From positions 63,501-127,500 of the forward strand of contig WBZZ01001207.1 in assembly GCA_019918135.1 (NCBI GenBank): DNA of 64,000 nucleotides, read 5' to 3'. The position numbers and the translations under genes were made by a program. The stretch is from Paulinella micropora (taxonomy: Eukaryota; Cercozoa; Imbricatea; Euglyphida; Paulinellidae). The notes beneath the pieces were generated by a model. That model searched no databases and was not told where the DNA came from. It was given only the letters and a program-made list of their open reading frames with translations. Positions 29,039 through 40,385 of the stretch are shown here, piece by piece (within the stretch, counting starts at the first letter, position 1; each line of letters starts with the position of its first letter).

Positions 29039-29290
29039 TGTTTCCAGCGCAGTTCGCCCAGACTTGCTCCCTCCCGCTCCAAACTTTCACCACAACTTCT
29101 TCCTGACATTTCCCACCTAACGTAACACCCGAGACAAAATTTCGTGACTTAGGTCGAGGTCGGCCCTTAGGTCGAGGTCGGCTGCACCCTGTTTACCTTG
29201 CACCTTACCCAGACTTGCTCCCTTCCACCCCAAACTTTCACCACGACTTCTTCCTGACATTTCCCACCAAACGTAACATCCACAACGAAC
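28990..29290. repeat. ~150-nt satellite array, reverse orientation (about 2 copies)
   Basis: Reverse complement of the 26050-27460 satellite (CTTAGGTCGAGGTCGGCTGC, CCAAACTTTCACCAC, TTCCCACCTAACGTAACACC). With the forward array it forms an inverted bracket around the 27460-28990 island. Confidence 0.9.
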
Positions 29291-29494
29291 TTTGACAGTG
29301 ACTTTGAATCTTGCTGAGATGTAATAGATATGTACTCAATTCATTGGCGTGACTTCATATGTAATCAACATGTAAAAAATTATCCTGACTTTGTCTGAGT
29401 GGCAAGTTCTTACTTTTTTCCGCTGTTCAACTTTTAACGATAGAATACTTGCCACTAGTAGGGATACGTGGTATTCCACCGATTGGTGTGGAGA

Positions 29495-31235
29495 AAATTG
29501 TATAGTATAGTATAATATAATATAGTATAGTATAGTATAGTATAGTATATAGTATAGTATAGTATAGTATAGTATAGTATAGTATAGTATAGTATAGTAT
29601 AGTATAGTATAGCCTGAGTATAGCCTGAGTATAGTATAATATAGTATAATATAGTGTAGTATAGTATAGTATAGTTAGAATAGTTAGTATAGTATAGTAT
29701 AGTATAATATAGTATAGTATAGTATAGTATAGTATAGTATAGTATAGTATAGTATAGTATAGTATAGTATAGTATAGCATAGTATAGTAGTATAGTATAG
29801 TACAATATAGTATAGTATAGTATAGTATAGTATAGTATAGTATATAATATAATGTAGTATAGTATAGTATAGTATAGTATAGTATAGTATAGTATAGTAT
29901 AGTATGTATAGTATGTATAGTATGTATAGTATAGTATAGTATAGTATAGTATAGTATAATATAGTATAATATAATGTATCATAATGTAGAATAGTACAGC
30001 ATAGTATAGTATACTATAGCATAGTATAGTATAGTATAGTATAGTATAGTATAGTATAGTATAGTATAGTATAGTATAGTATAGTATAGTATAGTATAGT
30101 ATAGTATAGCCTGAGCAAAATACAGTATAGTATAGTATAGTACAGTATACTATAGTATAGTAGAATAGAGTAGAGTACAGTATATTATACTATATAGTAT
30201 AGTATAATGTATTATAATGTAGAATAGTACAGCATAGTATAGTATAGTATAGTATAATATAATATAGTATAATATAGTATAGTATAGTATGGTATAGTAT
30301 AGTATAGTATAGTATAGTATAGTATAGTATAGTATAGTATATTATAGTATAGTATAGTATAGTATAGTACAGTATAATATAGTATATAGTATAATAGTAT
30401 AATATAGTGTATACTATAGTATAGTATGGTATAGTATAGTATATATATATACATATATATATAGTATAGTATAGTATGGTATAGTATAGTATAGTATAGT
30501 ATATTATAGTATAGTATAGTACAGTATAGTATAGTATCATATAATATGTATAATATAGAAAAGTATAGTATACTATAGTATACTATAGTATAGTATAGTA
30601 TAGTATAGTATACTAGATATAGTATAGTATAGTATAGCATAGTATAGCATAGTATAGTATAGTATAGTATAGTATAGTATAGAGTATAGAGTATAGTATA
30701 GTATAGTATAGTATAGTATAGTAAAATATAGGCAACGGTATAGTACAGTATAGTATAGTATAGTATAGTATAGTATAGTATAGTATAGTATAGTATAGTG
30801 TAATACAGTATAGTATAGTATAGTATAGTATAGTATAGTATAGTATAGTATAGTATAGTATAGTATATAGTATAGTATAGTATAGAATAGTATAGTATAG
30901 AATAGTATAGTATAGAATAGTATAGTATAGTATAGTATAGTATAGTATAGTATAGTATAGTATAGTATCGTATAATATAGTATAGTATTGTATAGTATTG
31001 TATAGTATAGTATAGTATAGTATGTATAGTATAGTATAGTATAGTATAGTATAGTATAGTATAGTATAGTATAGTATAGTATAGTAGAATAGAGTAGAGT
31101 ATAGTATAATATAGTATTATATAGTGTAGTATAATGTATCATAATGTAGAATAGTACAGCATAGTATAATATACTATAGCATAGTATAGTATAGTATAGT
31201 ATAGTATAGTATAGTATAGTATAGTATAGTATAGT
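29495..31235. repeat. TATAG pentanucleotide satellite (~1.7 kb)
   Basis: Near-pure (TATAG)n with scattered interruptions (for example gcctgagta at about 29611 and 30109). Long YTILYYT open frames result from the pentamer having no stop in one strand and are not genes. A higher-order copy is visible: the segment ataatgtatcataatgtaga recurs at about 29970, 30208 and 31130. Confidence 0.98.
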
Positions 31236-31420
31236 ATAGTGTCTCTCTCTCTCCATCCCTTCCTCTCTCTATCTATCTATCTATCTAGCTATCTGTCTAT
31301 CTATGTATCCGTCTATTTACCTATATATCTATCTATCTAACTCTCCCTCTCTCTCTCTCTCTCACTCTCTCTCCCTCCCTCTCTCTCTCTCTCTCTCTGA
31401 GATAGATAGATAGATAGGAA
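31236..31420. repeat. TCTC/TATC microsatellite
   Basis: CT and CTAT tracts between the two oppositely oriented pentamer arrays. Confidence 0.9.
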
Positions 31421-31549
31421 GAAGAAAGAGACACTTACATACACACCTTGTACCTGCATGTATGCATATATATATATATACGCACCATATTCACAAAAGA
31501 AATAAGAAGTATATGTCTTCCTATATATGTTTCCAGCAATCAGTATAGC

Positions 31550-31795
31550 ATGTATACTATACTATACTATACTATACTATACTATACTATACTATACACT
31601 ATACTATACTATACTATACTATACTATACTATACTATACTATACTATACTATACTATACTATACAATATATATATATATATACTATACTATATCATACTA
31701 TACTATACTATACACCATATACTATATCATACTATACTATATCATACTATACTATACTATACTATACTATACTATACTATACTATACTATAGAGA
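31550..31795. repeat. Pentamer satellite in opposite orientation (ACTAT)n
   Basis: ACTATACTAT on the + strand is the reverse complement of the TATAG array at 29495-31235, so the pentamer is present as an inverted pair with ~300 nt between. Confidence 0.95.
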
Positions 31796-31859
31796 GAGAG
31801 AGACAGGTATGTATGTATCTACGTAATATATGTATGGCTGTAATGTGTGTATGTATGTA

Positions 31860-32061
31860 CTTTTTCATGTATGTGAATCCTGGAAATGAAAGTTTCAGCA
31901 GTGTTGCTTATAATAACTTGTAGGGTAGTGTGTTGATGCTATACTTATTGCTGGAAACATATTTAGGAATATACTTCTTATTTCTTGTGTGGATATGGTG
32001 CGTATATATGTATGCGTACATGCAGGTAGAAGGTGTGTATGTAAGTGTCTCTTTCTCCTTC

Positions 32062-32099
<38 letters not shown>

Positions 32100-32145
32100 C
32101 GAAATCAGAAGCTCCTTTTTTCTGACATTAGTCGATATTTCATCA
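31860..32145. repeat. Duplicated ~280-nt block, copy 1
   Basis: The sequence from tgtatgtgaatcctggaaatg to the TATC microsatellite (32060-32098) recurs at 32920-33120. The GAAATCAGAAGCTCCTTTTTTCTGACATTAG segment at 32101-32144 recurs at 32648-32692. Confidence 0.85.
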
Positions 32146-32647
32146 GTTGATCTTATCACTTACTCTACGGAATGAACCAAGGCCACTTGAGGTGTCACTG
32201 ACCCTCTCTTGGGCTTGATTTTTTGAAATGGGTGCCATCTGTCGACAGACAGAGAATTAGGGGATGGTGTGGGTGTGCTGGGCCCGTGGTGGGGTGCCTT
32301 TTGTGTGCCTAGCCATACGCCTATAAGTCATATGCCGAAATAGCGACGGGAAGCACAATCCTGTTCCCTCAGGGTGCCCTTTCTCGCTTGTTGAGCCCGG
32401 AATAAAACCCACAGTGCTCTGTCGGTTTATACTAGACTGTCGAACAGTCTCGAAACTCCATCTGCTTACTGGGCCCTCTGTAATGGAGGTGGGAGCTCGT
32501 TCTGCAAGGGGCGCTTTATGGAACGAGCCCTGGCCCCGCCTGGTACTAGGAAGCTTTGGTATTGCCTGTATCAGTCCCTTCCGTGCAAACATCACGGCTT
32601 AGCTGGGCATCGGGTTAATACTTTACCCACAGACTTCCTGGTTGACG
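32146..32647. other. Unique segment between duplicated blocks
   Basis: About 500 nt of ordinary composition. A 112-residue minus-strand frame (32257-32595) contains protein-like stretches but no start context or motif; not called as a gene. Confidence 0.3.
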
Positions 32648-32689
32648 AAATCAGAAGCTCCTTTTTTCTGACATTAGTCGATATTTCAT

Positions 32690-32824
32690 CTATCTCAGAG
32701 AGAGAGAAAGAGAGGGAGAGAGAGAGAGAGAGACAGAGAGAGAGAGAGTGGGAGAGAGAGAGATAGATAGATATATAGGTAGATAGACAGATAGATGGAT
32801 AGACAGATAGACAGATAGATAGAT

Positions 32825-32857
<33 letters not shown>

Positions 32858-33670
32858 GACAGGTATGTATGTATGTACATAATGTATGTATGTCTGTAAT
32901 GTGTGCATGCATGTACTTTTTCATGTATGTGAATCCTGGAAATGAAAGTTTCAGCAGTGTTGCTTATAATAACTGGTTGCTGGAAACATATTTAGGAAGA
33001 CATATACTCCTTATTTCTTGTGTGGATATGGTGCGTATATATGTATGCATGCATGCATGTAGAAGGTGTGTATGTAAGTGTCTCTTTCTCCTTCTTCCTA
33101 TCTATCTATCTATCTATCTATCTCAGAGAGAGAGAGTATGAGAGAGAGAGAGAGAGTATGAGAGAGAGAGAGAGTATGAGAGAGAGAGACAGACAGACAG
33201 ACAGAGAGAGAGAGAGAGATAGATAGATAGATGGATAGAGAGAGAGAGAGATAGATAAATAGATAGATAGAGAGAGAGAGAGAGGGAGAGAGAGGGAGGG
33301 AGAGAGAGAGAGAGAGGGAGAGAGAGAGAGAGAGGGAGAGAGAGAGAGAGAGGGAGAGAGAGATAGCATGAGAGAGAGATAGTATGAGAGAGAGAGAGAG
33401 AGAGTATGAGAGAGAGAGACACACACACACACAGAGAGAGAGAGGGAGAGAGAGAGAGAGGGAGAGGGAGATCGATATACATAGAGAGAGAGATAGATAA
33501 ATAGATAGAGAGAGAGAGTATGAGAGACAGAGAGTATGAGAGAGAGAGAGAGAGTATGAGAGAGCTCGAGGGAGAGATAGATAGATAGACAAAGAGAGAG
33601 AGATAGATAAATAGATAGAGAGAGGGAGGGAGGGAGAGAGAGATCTCTGAGAGAGAGCTCGAGAGAGAGG

Positions 33671-33707
<37 letters not shown>

Positions 33708-33870
33708 TATGAGAGAGAGAGAGAGAGTATGAGAGAGAGTGAGTATGAGAGAGAGAGTGAGTATGAGAGAGAGAGAGAGTGAGTATGAGAGAGAGAGAGT
33801 GAGTATGAGAGAGAGAGAGAGTGAGAGAGAGAGAGAGAGAGAGATCTAGAGGGAGAGGGAGAGGGAGATA
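32690..33870. repeat. GA/GATA microsatellite tracts with duplicated block copy 2
   Basis: Long (GA)n, (GATA)n and GAGAGAGAGTATGA units, interrupted at 32920-33110 by the second copy of the 31860 block. Open frames rich in Ser/Leu or Arg/Glu are repeat artefacts. Confidence 0.95.
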
Positions 33871-34302
33871 GTTGTTGTCTTGTGACTTCTTGAAAAACCT
33901 CCACGAACTGATCTTGTAGCAAAGACTGTCAATGCAACAATTTAGTCAATCACAAAAATGTGTTTTACAAAGATTGCAATGGTTTTTTGTGTGAGTTCAC
34001 GCCTTGGTTACCTGATTGTTTCCATCATATTTTCAAGTCGTTTGGTTCTGTGGACATCAAAGCTTCACAAATGAATAATTCTTCCCGCAGAAGAGAGAAC
34101 ACCGATCCATTCTCTTCTGAGACCACGATGTTTTAGTTCGAGTCACAAATCAACCTTCCATTGAGTAAAAAATTTGTTCAGAATCTTTCGTCGTCGAAAC
34201 TGTACTGAACACTACCTGTTTGCCCCTCTGTGGTGTTATTACTTCCCTGTATAGTTTTTCGTTGTTGTGTTCTTGTGCGACCTGTACTACCTTTAGGGTT
34301 AG
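33871..34302. other. Unassigned DNA
   Basis: No repeat and no credible ORF longer than about 40 residues seen. Confidence 0.3.
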
Positions 34303-35000
34303 CTATTTCCAGTCCCATCTGTGATCCATGTGCTGCAATGTAGTGTATAGAGTTGATATGGGGTCAAAGTGTTGTAGCAGTCGAAATAGCTTCTTGCACT
34401 TCTTGTAGTGTGACTCAGGTCTTCCTTCGTCTATCTCAACCTGTCTAACTAATGTCTTGTATTTCGTTAGCAATGTCTTAACTCTATTCATCGAACTAGG
34501 CCCCTGCATAGCATCTAGCTTGTCTAATCGACCTGCCTTGCTATCTAGTCTAATCCCCTATACTTGTCTACTATAGCTTTTCAGAATTTCGCAGGTTCAC
34601 CTTCTGCTTCAGGCAACAATGCCATAGAATCCGGATTCTGCTGGCATGAGGAGATGATGTATGCTAACAACTAGTCTTTCAGCTCTCTACGTTTTCTCAC
34701 GACTTCGTTCTTCTCTTCTTCTCTCCTCAGACTGTCTTCTTCATCCAACTCTCTTTGTGTAACAGATTGAGATTGTGGTCTCTGTGATTTAAATGTAGAT
34801 GGTGACAGTGTAGACACTTTCTTGACTGTGCTGGGGAAAACTATTGACTTTCCTTCTAAGCAATTAATTAACAATGTGTTAACTAACCTAAGAATAGCTG
34901 TCAAAGTAGTCTCATAAGTCTTAAAGTATTTTATATTTCTGGGAAGAGGAGAAATTTTCAAATATAGTTTCACTTTCGGGTAGTGTGTATGTAAAGACAT
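34303..35000 (-). CDS. Lys/Glu-rich protein exons, unknown (host or transposon)
   Basis: Two minus-strand segments with natural amino-acid composition: 34671-35000 (LTAILRLVNTLLINCLEGKS, ending in the charged QRELDEEDSLRREEEKNEVV) and 34303-34509 (MNRVKTLLTKYKTLVRQVEI, FRLLQHFDPISTLYTTLQHM). They are probably parts of one spliced or decayed gene. The charged low-complexity style resembles the ORF at 57232-59037, on the same strand. No domain recognised. Confidence 0.35.
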
Positions 35001-36030
35001 GTCTTACCTGAGGGCTTACCCAAAGCTACTTGAACTGGAACTTGTTGAGCGAATGTCTGCAACGGGAGCGCAAAACCACTTGTCCTTACGAGCGCAAAGC
35101 CACTTGTCCTGACGACAGGTCCAGTTCATATGAGGTTTTCCACCACTGCAGGGGAAAAATCCAACGTCGGCAACAGAAGCAAAAAATGAGTGGGGGTCTG
35201 AGCAAGTGGGTGCCGAACGTAAACGGGTCACTGAGAAAGTTCACCCAAAAACCGGATCAAAGTCAAGCCTGTTGTGTCGAGAGAGGTTGCAGGAAACCGT
35301 CGTAACCGGCTGAACTGGCGGGCTGGACGTCTGGCAACTACTGCCACTGTCCAGGGAATGTTGCCAGAGGAACTCTTGGCGCCTTGGTGGGCTGGCTGGC
35401 TGAGCTCGAACGGCCTTGAACAACCACCCACTGCGCTGAGACTCAGCTCAACTCGCACAGTGCCTCACCAGTTACCTAGTATCAACCACACACAGTAGAC
35501 AGAAATTAGTTCTGCTTTGGCACCAAACACGAACAAGAAACGTCATTCTGGGTGTTGGTGCCAGCTTTCTTTGGTACTTGGAGACACTCTCCAAGGGTTC
35601 CAGCGCGAAGGGCGCTTCAACGCTTCATAACGTAATTACTTACAATATACAGAAGAATGACTTTAATGATTATACAGCGTCCAACAGTAACGGACGAATG
35701 AAACGAATGGTAGGTATTAAGAACGGAACAAGTAGTAACTGTGCCCACTTTGTGGGGGCAGATATGCCCACTCGGTCCACAAAGGTGGATTTGCATTAAG
35801 TGTTCTGATAAGGGATCTAATAGTATAACCTGTGTACTATCCCCAACGATAGCTCAATGGAAGAGTAAGTGGGTAATATAACCAAACACAGTCCTCAAAA
35901 AAGAGAATGATGTCTCGTTATATTAGCTCAGTGATGCAAAGAGCCAGCACGAGGATGCGTTGCTAGTGTGTCGCGTCCCCACAAATCTACAGCAAAACCA
36001 AGGCCCAAAAACAACAGAAAAATAGAATTC
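35001..36030. other. Transition region before the viral block
   Basis: Short ORFs only. Contains a local direct repeat (cacttgtccttacgagcgcaaagccacttgtcctgacga, about 35070-35117). GC content rises towards the GT31 gene. No gene called. Confidence 0.35.
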
Positions 36031-37009
36031 TTAGTGCGCGGACGAGGCCAAGGTCCTGGCTTCAAGGGACTGGAGAACAAAAAAAAAGAAAACAAGGACA
36101 GAGAGGGGGGGAGAGTGAGAATGAAGGATAGGACGAGACAGGTGTTGCATAGCCAACAAGCGCAACCCTGCGAGCTTGGCGAGGTAAGATAGCATGATGT
36201 CCTCACGTAGCGTGACCAGGTCCAGCGCCTCCACGGCCGAAAAGGGCAGCACATAGACCCCACCCAAAGGAAAGTATTCGAAGTAGGTATCATCCGCGGA
36301 CTGGTTGTAGCAGCGCCCGCGCAAGGGTTTACCACGCTTGTCCCGATGGAACATTGCGATTTTGCCCACAACCTCGTCGGCGCGTGCTCGTCTGCTTCTC
36401 CAAACAACAAACACACAAAAACAAAAAAATACCAGGCACTCTCTCGTTTTGGGCGTCGTCGCACACAGCACCAAGAAAAAAAAGAACGGCAAAAAAACCA
36501 GAGAAGGCCAGCCATATCTCAGACAACGCGCGCGTGTCAAGGTATTCGTCATCGTCAGCCTTGATTAGACACAACTCGCTGGGACGGCGCCACCGCTGCG
36601 AACCGACCAGCATGCTCAGAAGCTTGAAAGGCAAATGCTGGTACGTATCCACAAAAGTGTCGTCCAGCACCAAGTCGCCGAACAGCTGGTTTTCCTGTCA
36701 CAACACATAGGAGTGGACGGCACATTCGGCGAGGGCCGGGGGAAAGCCCCGGTGGACTTGTGAAACCTGTGCCAGCTGCGCCTCGGACCCCGCGCGGTCG
36801 AGCAAGAACACGCACCTCGAGCCGCTGGGCAGCAGGCTGGCGGCAGAGCACCACGTCCGGCGGACGGCCAGGCGCCGCTCAAAGTGCATCGGCGCGCTGT
36901 AGATCACGATCAAAGATGGCACCCCGTACGGCGCGGGGCGCGCTAGCGCTAGGCCCAGGACTTCCAGCAGCGCCCAACAGCCCGCCAGAAGCCCCAAAAT
37001 CTGATGCAT
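36031..37009 (-). CDS. GT31-family (beta-1,3-galactosyltransferase-like) glycosyltransferase, spliced
   Basis: Exon 1 (37009-36767) begins MHQILGLLAGCWALLEVLGL, a type II signal anchor, followed by the GT31 motif ERRLAVRRTWC. A 72-nt intron (36766-36695, donor GTTTCA, acceptor GACAG, phase 0) joins to exon 2, which has DDTFVDTYQHLPFKLL and the metal-binding triad in IKADDDEYLD. A second intron lies about 36530-36410. Exon 3 carries YFEYFPLGGVYVLP and the TLREDIMLSYLAKLAG segment, matching the conserved YP...GGGYVLS and EDV blocks of the family. It should act in the Golgi, adding beta-1,3-linked sugars to glycoproteins or lipids. The 3' end and second intron boundaries are approximate. An alternative upstream ATG at 37042 is in frame. 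Confidence 0.75.
36695..36766 (-). other. GT31 intron 1 (72 nt)
   Basis: GT-AG boundaries. Removal keeps the frame in phase 0 and joins two conserved GT31 blocks. The intron contains an in-frame stop, so splicing is required for a full-length product. Confidence 0.7.
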
Positions 37010-37099
37010 GAGGCGGCGTCCTGTCTGCTGCTGGCCTCCCATCTGAACAGAAAAGATGTCTTTTTTTTCTGGATACCAGACTATCATTAAGGCAAATGT

Positions 37100-37640
37100 C
37101 ACCCCCCTTTTTCAGCGCCGGCCCCCCCCATCATTTCCCCTTATGGGGAGGGAGGGGGCCACGCTGCACGTGTCTAGCTCGTGTTGGCTCAGGAGGGGCT
37201 CTTTCGTGGCTGCCACAAACTTAGCGCCAAGCCAAATCTACCGTTTCCATCAGGAAATGACCGATTCTCGCTACCGGCCGTGCCTGCCAAGGCACACGCT
37301 GGGATGGTAAATTCCTCTGTCCCTCCAAGCCAAGATATTTTTTGTTTTCTGTTCTGCTGCTAGGTTCTCTAACAAGGCCATAAGTACAGTCACGAACTGG
37401 TTTCTTGCATACCACGTCTTTACGCCAGCGGACTTCCTGTACTCCGACCTTGGTGTGCCAAAGCTAACGTAGTGGTGGGGAGGGGCTGTATCCCTCCAAG
37501 CCCCGCGCTAGCTATTTTTTTTGTAAACCGACAGAGCTATTTTTTTGAAAAAAAATTAAAAAAACAATAACAAAACAAAGAAGTTCTCCCCGCCCGCCGG
37601 TATTCGCCCGCGAAATTTAAGTTTTTTTACTGATAATATC
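37100..37640. other. Intergenic region with partial array motif
   Basis: No gene. TCTCCCCGCCCGCCGG near 37585-37605 is one arm of the hairpin found three times in the 39262-39980 array, so this is an isolated half-copy. Confidence 0.5.
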
Positions 37641-37641
37641 C

Positions 37642-38872
37642 TTAAATAATTTCCCGGCTTGAAATGACTGCGTATCCAACCCCTACCCCACACTGCCTGA
37701 GAGAACAACAGTACAACAGGACCAGCAGTAATCCGAGCAGCAGAGCGACCAGCGCCGGCCCCAGCTCGGAGACCGCCCACCCTGTGCCCGGGCTGTCTTG
37801 CAAAAGCCGAGTGTCACGGATGGCCTTTGCGACACTGGCGCTCCGCCAGGGGCTCAGGTACAAGGAGTTGTTTCCGTTTGTGTCGACGTCCTGGTACACA
37901 GCCCCTGCCAGACGTAGGAAGAGCTCTGCGGGTGCGCTCCATTCCGTGTCCCGGGTGCCGTTATTCCACGGCGTCATCCACCAAGCGGTGTCTGCCACTT
38001 TGTCGGCCCTGCCGCGCGCCGGGCGCTCCACCTGAGTCCAATGCATAGACTGATCGAGGTAGTGAACAAGAGACAGTCCGGCCAGGCTGACGTTGACCGG
38101 GGCTGGGTAACTGATCACCCGGTCGCTGGAGATCCAGGGCCAGAGCAGGGCGTTGTGCACAGCCAAAGACAGGGAGCAACTAGTCTTGGCCACCGTTTTG
38201 TAGTTGTTCCAGGCGCCATCTACCCTGCCCGTAAACGACTGCACCACGCTGTTGGGCTCGCACTCGTAGCTTACCCCCCCATGAGGACCCTAGGAACCCG
38301 GACGGCGCAGACCTGAGCGGGCTGTCCCAACAGCTGCGTGCGAAAGCCCCCGCCTGTCCCCACTGTGCCGTCCGGACCGTTTCCTACCGCAAAGGGGAAT
38401 TCGTCCAAATCCAACGTCATCACCCACTTGTAATCAAAGCCCCTAAGAAAGTACCACTTATGGTACTCAAGGTGCTGGACGTCCAACGGCGCTCGGTTCG
38501 TTAAGTGCGAGGACGCTAAGGTCAGGAAGCCCTCTGCCTGAAACAGCGCCAGGTGTTGCCAGGGCGGCTCGCGTTCGCTGTTGTTGTCAACCAGATGACG
38601 TGATCAAAGCCTTGCAGCCGTAGGTTCAGCAGCCACTCCACCACAATGTGTCGTTCGTTCTTCATGAGCGCCAGGGCCAATAACTGGTGGTGTGTGTCGT
38701 ACGTTTTAGCAGGGAGGAACAGGCGGCTCCTCGTGAGGTCCAGGTATAACAACACAAGCAGAACCACCAACAGACCGCCTAGGCAGCCCCAGCAGAGCCG
38801 GTTCCTGCGCCAAGCCATTAACATCCTCGAGTCCTCCGCCAGGCCATTTAGTGCACTCCACCGATCTCTCAT
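37642..38872 (-). pseudogene. GT92-family glycosyltransferase with two 1-nt frameshifts
   Basis: The N-terminal part (38872-38522) is a type II membrane protein with one helix (WGCLGGLLVVLLVLLYLDL) followed by LMKNERHIVVEWLLN and LQGFDHVIW, typical of GT92/DUF23. The frame then breaks near 38583-38592; the next frame gives VDNNSE, LDVQHLEYHKWYF and YKWVMTLDLDEFPF with the DxD metal site. A second break is at the G7 run (38274-38280), after which the C-terminal half continues to 37642 and ends in another hydrophobic helix (LVALLLGLLLVLLYCC). Each break needs one missing nucleotide. GT92 enzymes are galactosyltransferases of N-glycans. The homopolymer break may be an assembly error, the first less obviously so. 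Confidence 0.75.
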
Positions 38873-39261
38873 AGCGTTGAGAAAATGACATGTTCCGGGC
38901 GGTGTTAGTCGGCAAACCGACCATCAGCGGCCGGCGGCGAGGAGGAAGGCGGGGGAGGGGGTGGTGAGAGAGGGAGAGAGAAGGGAGACCCCCACCCCAC
39001 ACCCCGCTGCCGGGGGCACCCGACATGCGCACACCCTCCTCTCAAGGGAGGCCCAAACGTCCTTCGCAAAAAAGAAAAAAAATCTTCGCGTGCCGCAATT
39101 GCGGCAAGACACAAGTGTTCGTAACTTGCGGCATTTTCCACATTTGTCGTGAATTCACCACAAACCGGATCTATGGCAAAATGTCCATATCCTCCGGCAT
39201 TTTTCACAGGTGTCGCGAAATTCACCGAATTATGAAACCAATGAAAAAAAAATTTTTTGCA
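38873..39261. other. Upstream region of GT92 and start of repeat array
   Basis: A poly-purine tract (ggtggtgagagagggagagag, 38960-38985) is followed from about 39090 by diverged array units (TTGCGGCAAGACACAAGTGTTC, CATTTTCCACATTTGTCG). No gene is seen. Confidence 0.5.
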
Positions 39262-39980
39262 AAGGACATTTCGGCAATTAAAAGGTAGCCAGAGAACAAT
39301 TTTCGGGAGACGGCGTCGGGCGGGGAAAAAATTAAAAGGTGCAAAAAAATTCCCCGCCCGCCCTCGTCTCCCGAAAATTTTTCTGTTGCTCAACATGTAT
39401 TGCCGAAATGTCCTTCATTAAAAAAAAATTTATTGCGTTGCCGCAATTTGCGGTCTATCTGAAGTGTCCACAAATTGTGGCGTTTTTCACAGGTGTCGCG
39501 AAATTCACCACAAAATCGAAACCAATAAAAAAAAATTGCAAAGGACATTTCGGCAATAAATATTTAGCTAGAGAAAATTTTTTGGGAGAGATTGTCGGGC
39601 GGGGAATTTTTTTGCACCTTTAATTTTTTCCCCGCCCGCCAGCGTCTCCCGAAAAATTTTCTCTAGCTAAACATTTATTGCCGAAATGTCCTTCATCAAA
39701 AAAAATTTTATTGCGGTGCCGCAATTTGCGGTCTATCTGGAGTGTCCACAAATTGCGGCGTTTTTTACAGGCGTCGCGAAATTCACCACAAAATCGAAAC
39801 CAATGAAAAAAAAATTTTTTGCAAAGGACATTTCGGCACTGGAAATTTAGCTAGAGAAAATTTTTCGGGAGACGAGGGCGGGCGGGGAAAAAATTAAAAG
39901 GTGCAAAAAAAATTCCCCGCCCGCCGGCGTCTCCCGAAAAATTTTCTTTATCTCTTTTTCAATTGCCGAAATGTCCTTCG
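39262..39980. repeat. Tandem array of three ~155-nt palindromes (candidate replication origin)
   Basis: Three long palindromes are centred at about 39341, 39617 and 39903, spaced about 280 nt apart. Each arm runs AAGGACATTTCGGCAAT, TTTAGCTAGAGAAAATTTT, CGGGAGACG and CGGGCGGGGAA into an A/T loop, then the reverse complement. Spacers of ~125 nt repeat TGCCGCAATTTGCGGTCTAT and TCGCGAAATTCACCACAAAA. No coding potential. Tandem palindromes with AT-rich centres in a DNA-virus block suggest an origin or a terminal/recombination element; a foldback transposon is the alternative. Confidence 0.9.
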
Positions 39981-40102
39981 CGAAAAAAATTCTTTTTTTG
40001 TGTGCCGCAAATGTCGGAGAAAATCCGTTACCCGTAACTTCCGGCGCACTTGTCGCGAAATTCGCCGGATTCCGGGGGGGATCTTGTAAGAACAACGCCA
40101 TT

Positions 40103-40165
40103 TTCACGCTGATCCCCCCAAATTTTTTTCTTTAATTTTTTTTAGCACTTTCAGGTGAATCTAAG
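40103..40165. repeat. Direct repeat flanking the 40.4-kb glycoprotein gene, left copy
   Basis: TTTCACGCTGATCCCC, an A/T run, TTTAATTTTTTTTA, a CACTT(T)CA tail and CTAAGCTTTTT recur at 41459-41527 in the same orientation. Confidence 0.7.
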
Positions 40166-40256
40166 CTTTTTGGCCGAGGGTGGTGGGGCGGGGGTGTTGA
40201 GAGGGGGGGGGGGTGGGCCTTTTTTTACACACAGAGTGACGACCGGGGGGAGGGGG

Positions 40257-40281
40257 CCGTTCTGTGACGGCCACAGAACGG
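40257..40281. repeat. Perfect hairpin CCGTTCTGTG-acggC-CACAGAACGG
   Basis: A 10-bp stem with a 4-5 nt loop, flanked by G-run and C-run tracts that can extend pairing. It lies ~105 nt upstream of the glycoprotein start, so it may be a regulatory cruciform or terminator-like structure. Confidence 0.6.
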
Positions 40282-40385
40282 CCCCCCCCCTTGGGTCGCG
40301 CAGTAGTGCTCCCTTCGTTTTTTTTTCTGTCTGCCAGTGCTCCATCATTTTCTTTGGGATCTGCTTAAATAGCCAGACTTGTCTG

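Noticed and set aside
29427-31256. Long YTILYYT reading frames
   Set aside because: Pure product of the TATAG pentamer satellite.
33110-33922. 270-residue Ser/Leu-rich frame
   Set aside because: Translation of GA microsatellite.
35840-35890. tRNA gene (gatagctcaatggaagagtaag)
   Set aside because: Resembles a D-arm, but no anticodon or T-arm pairing could be found around it.
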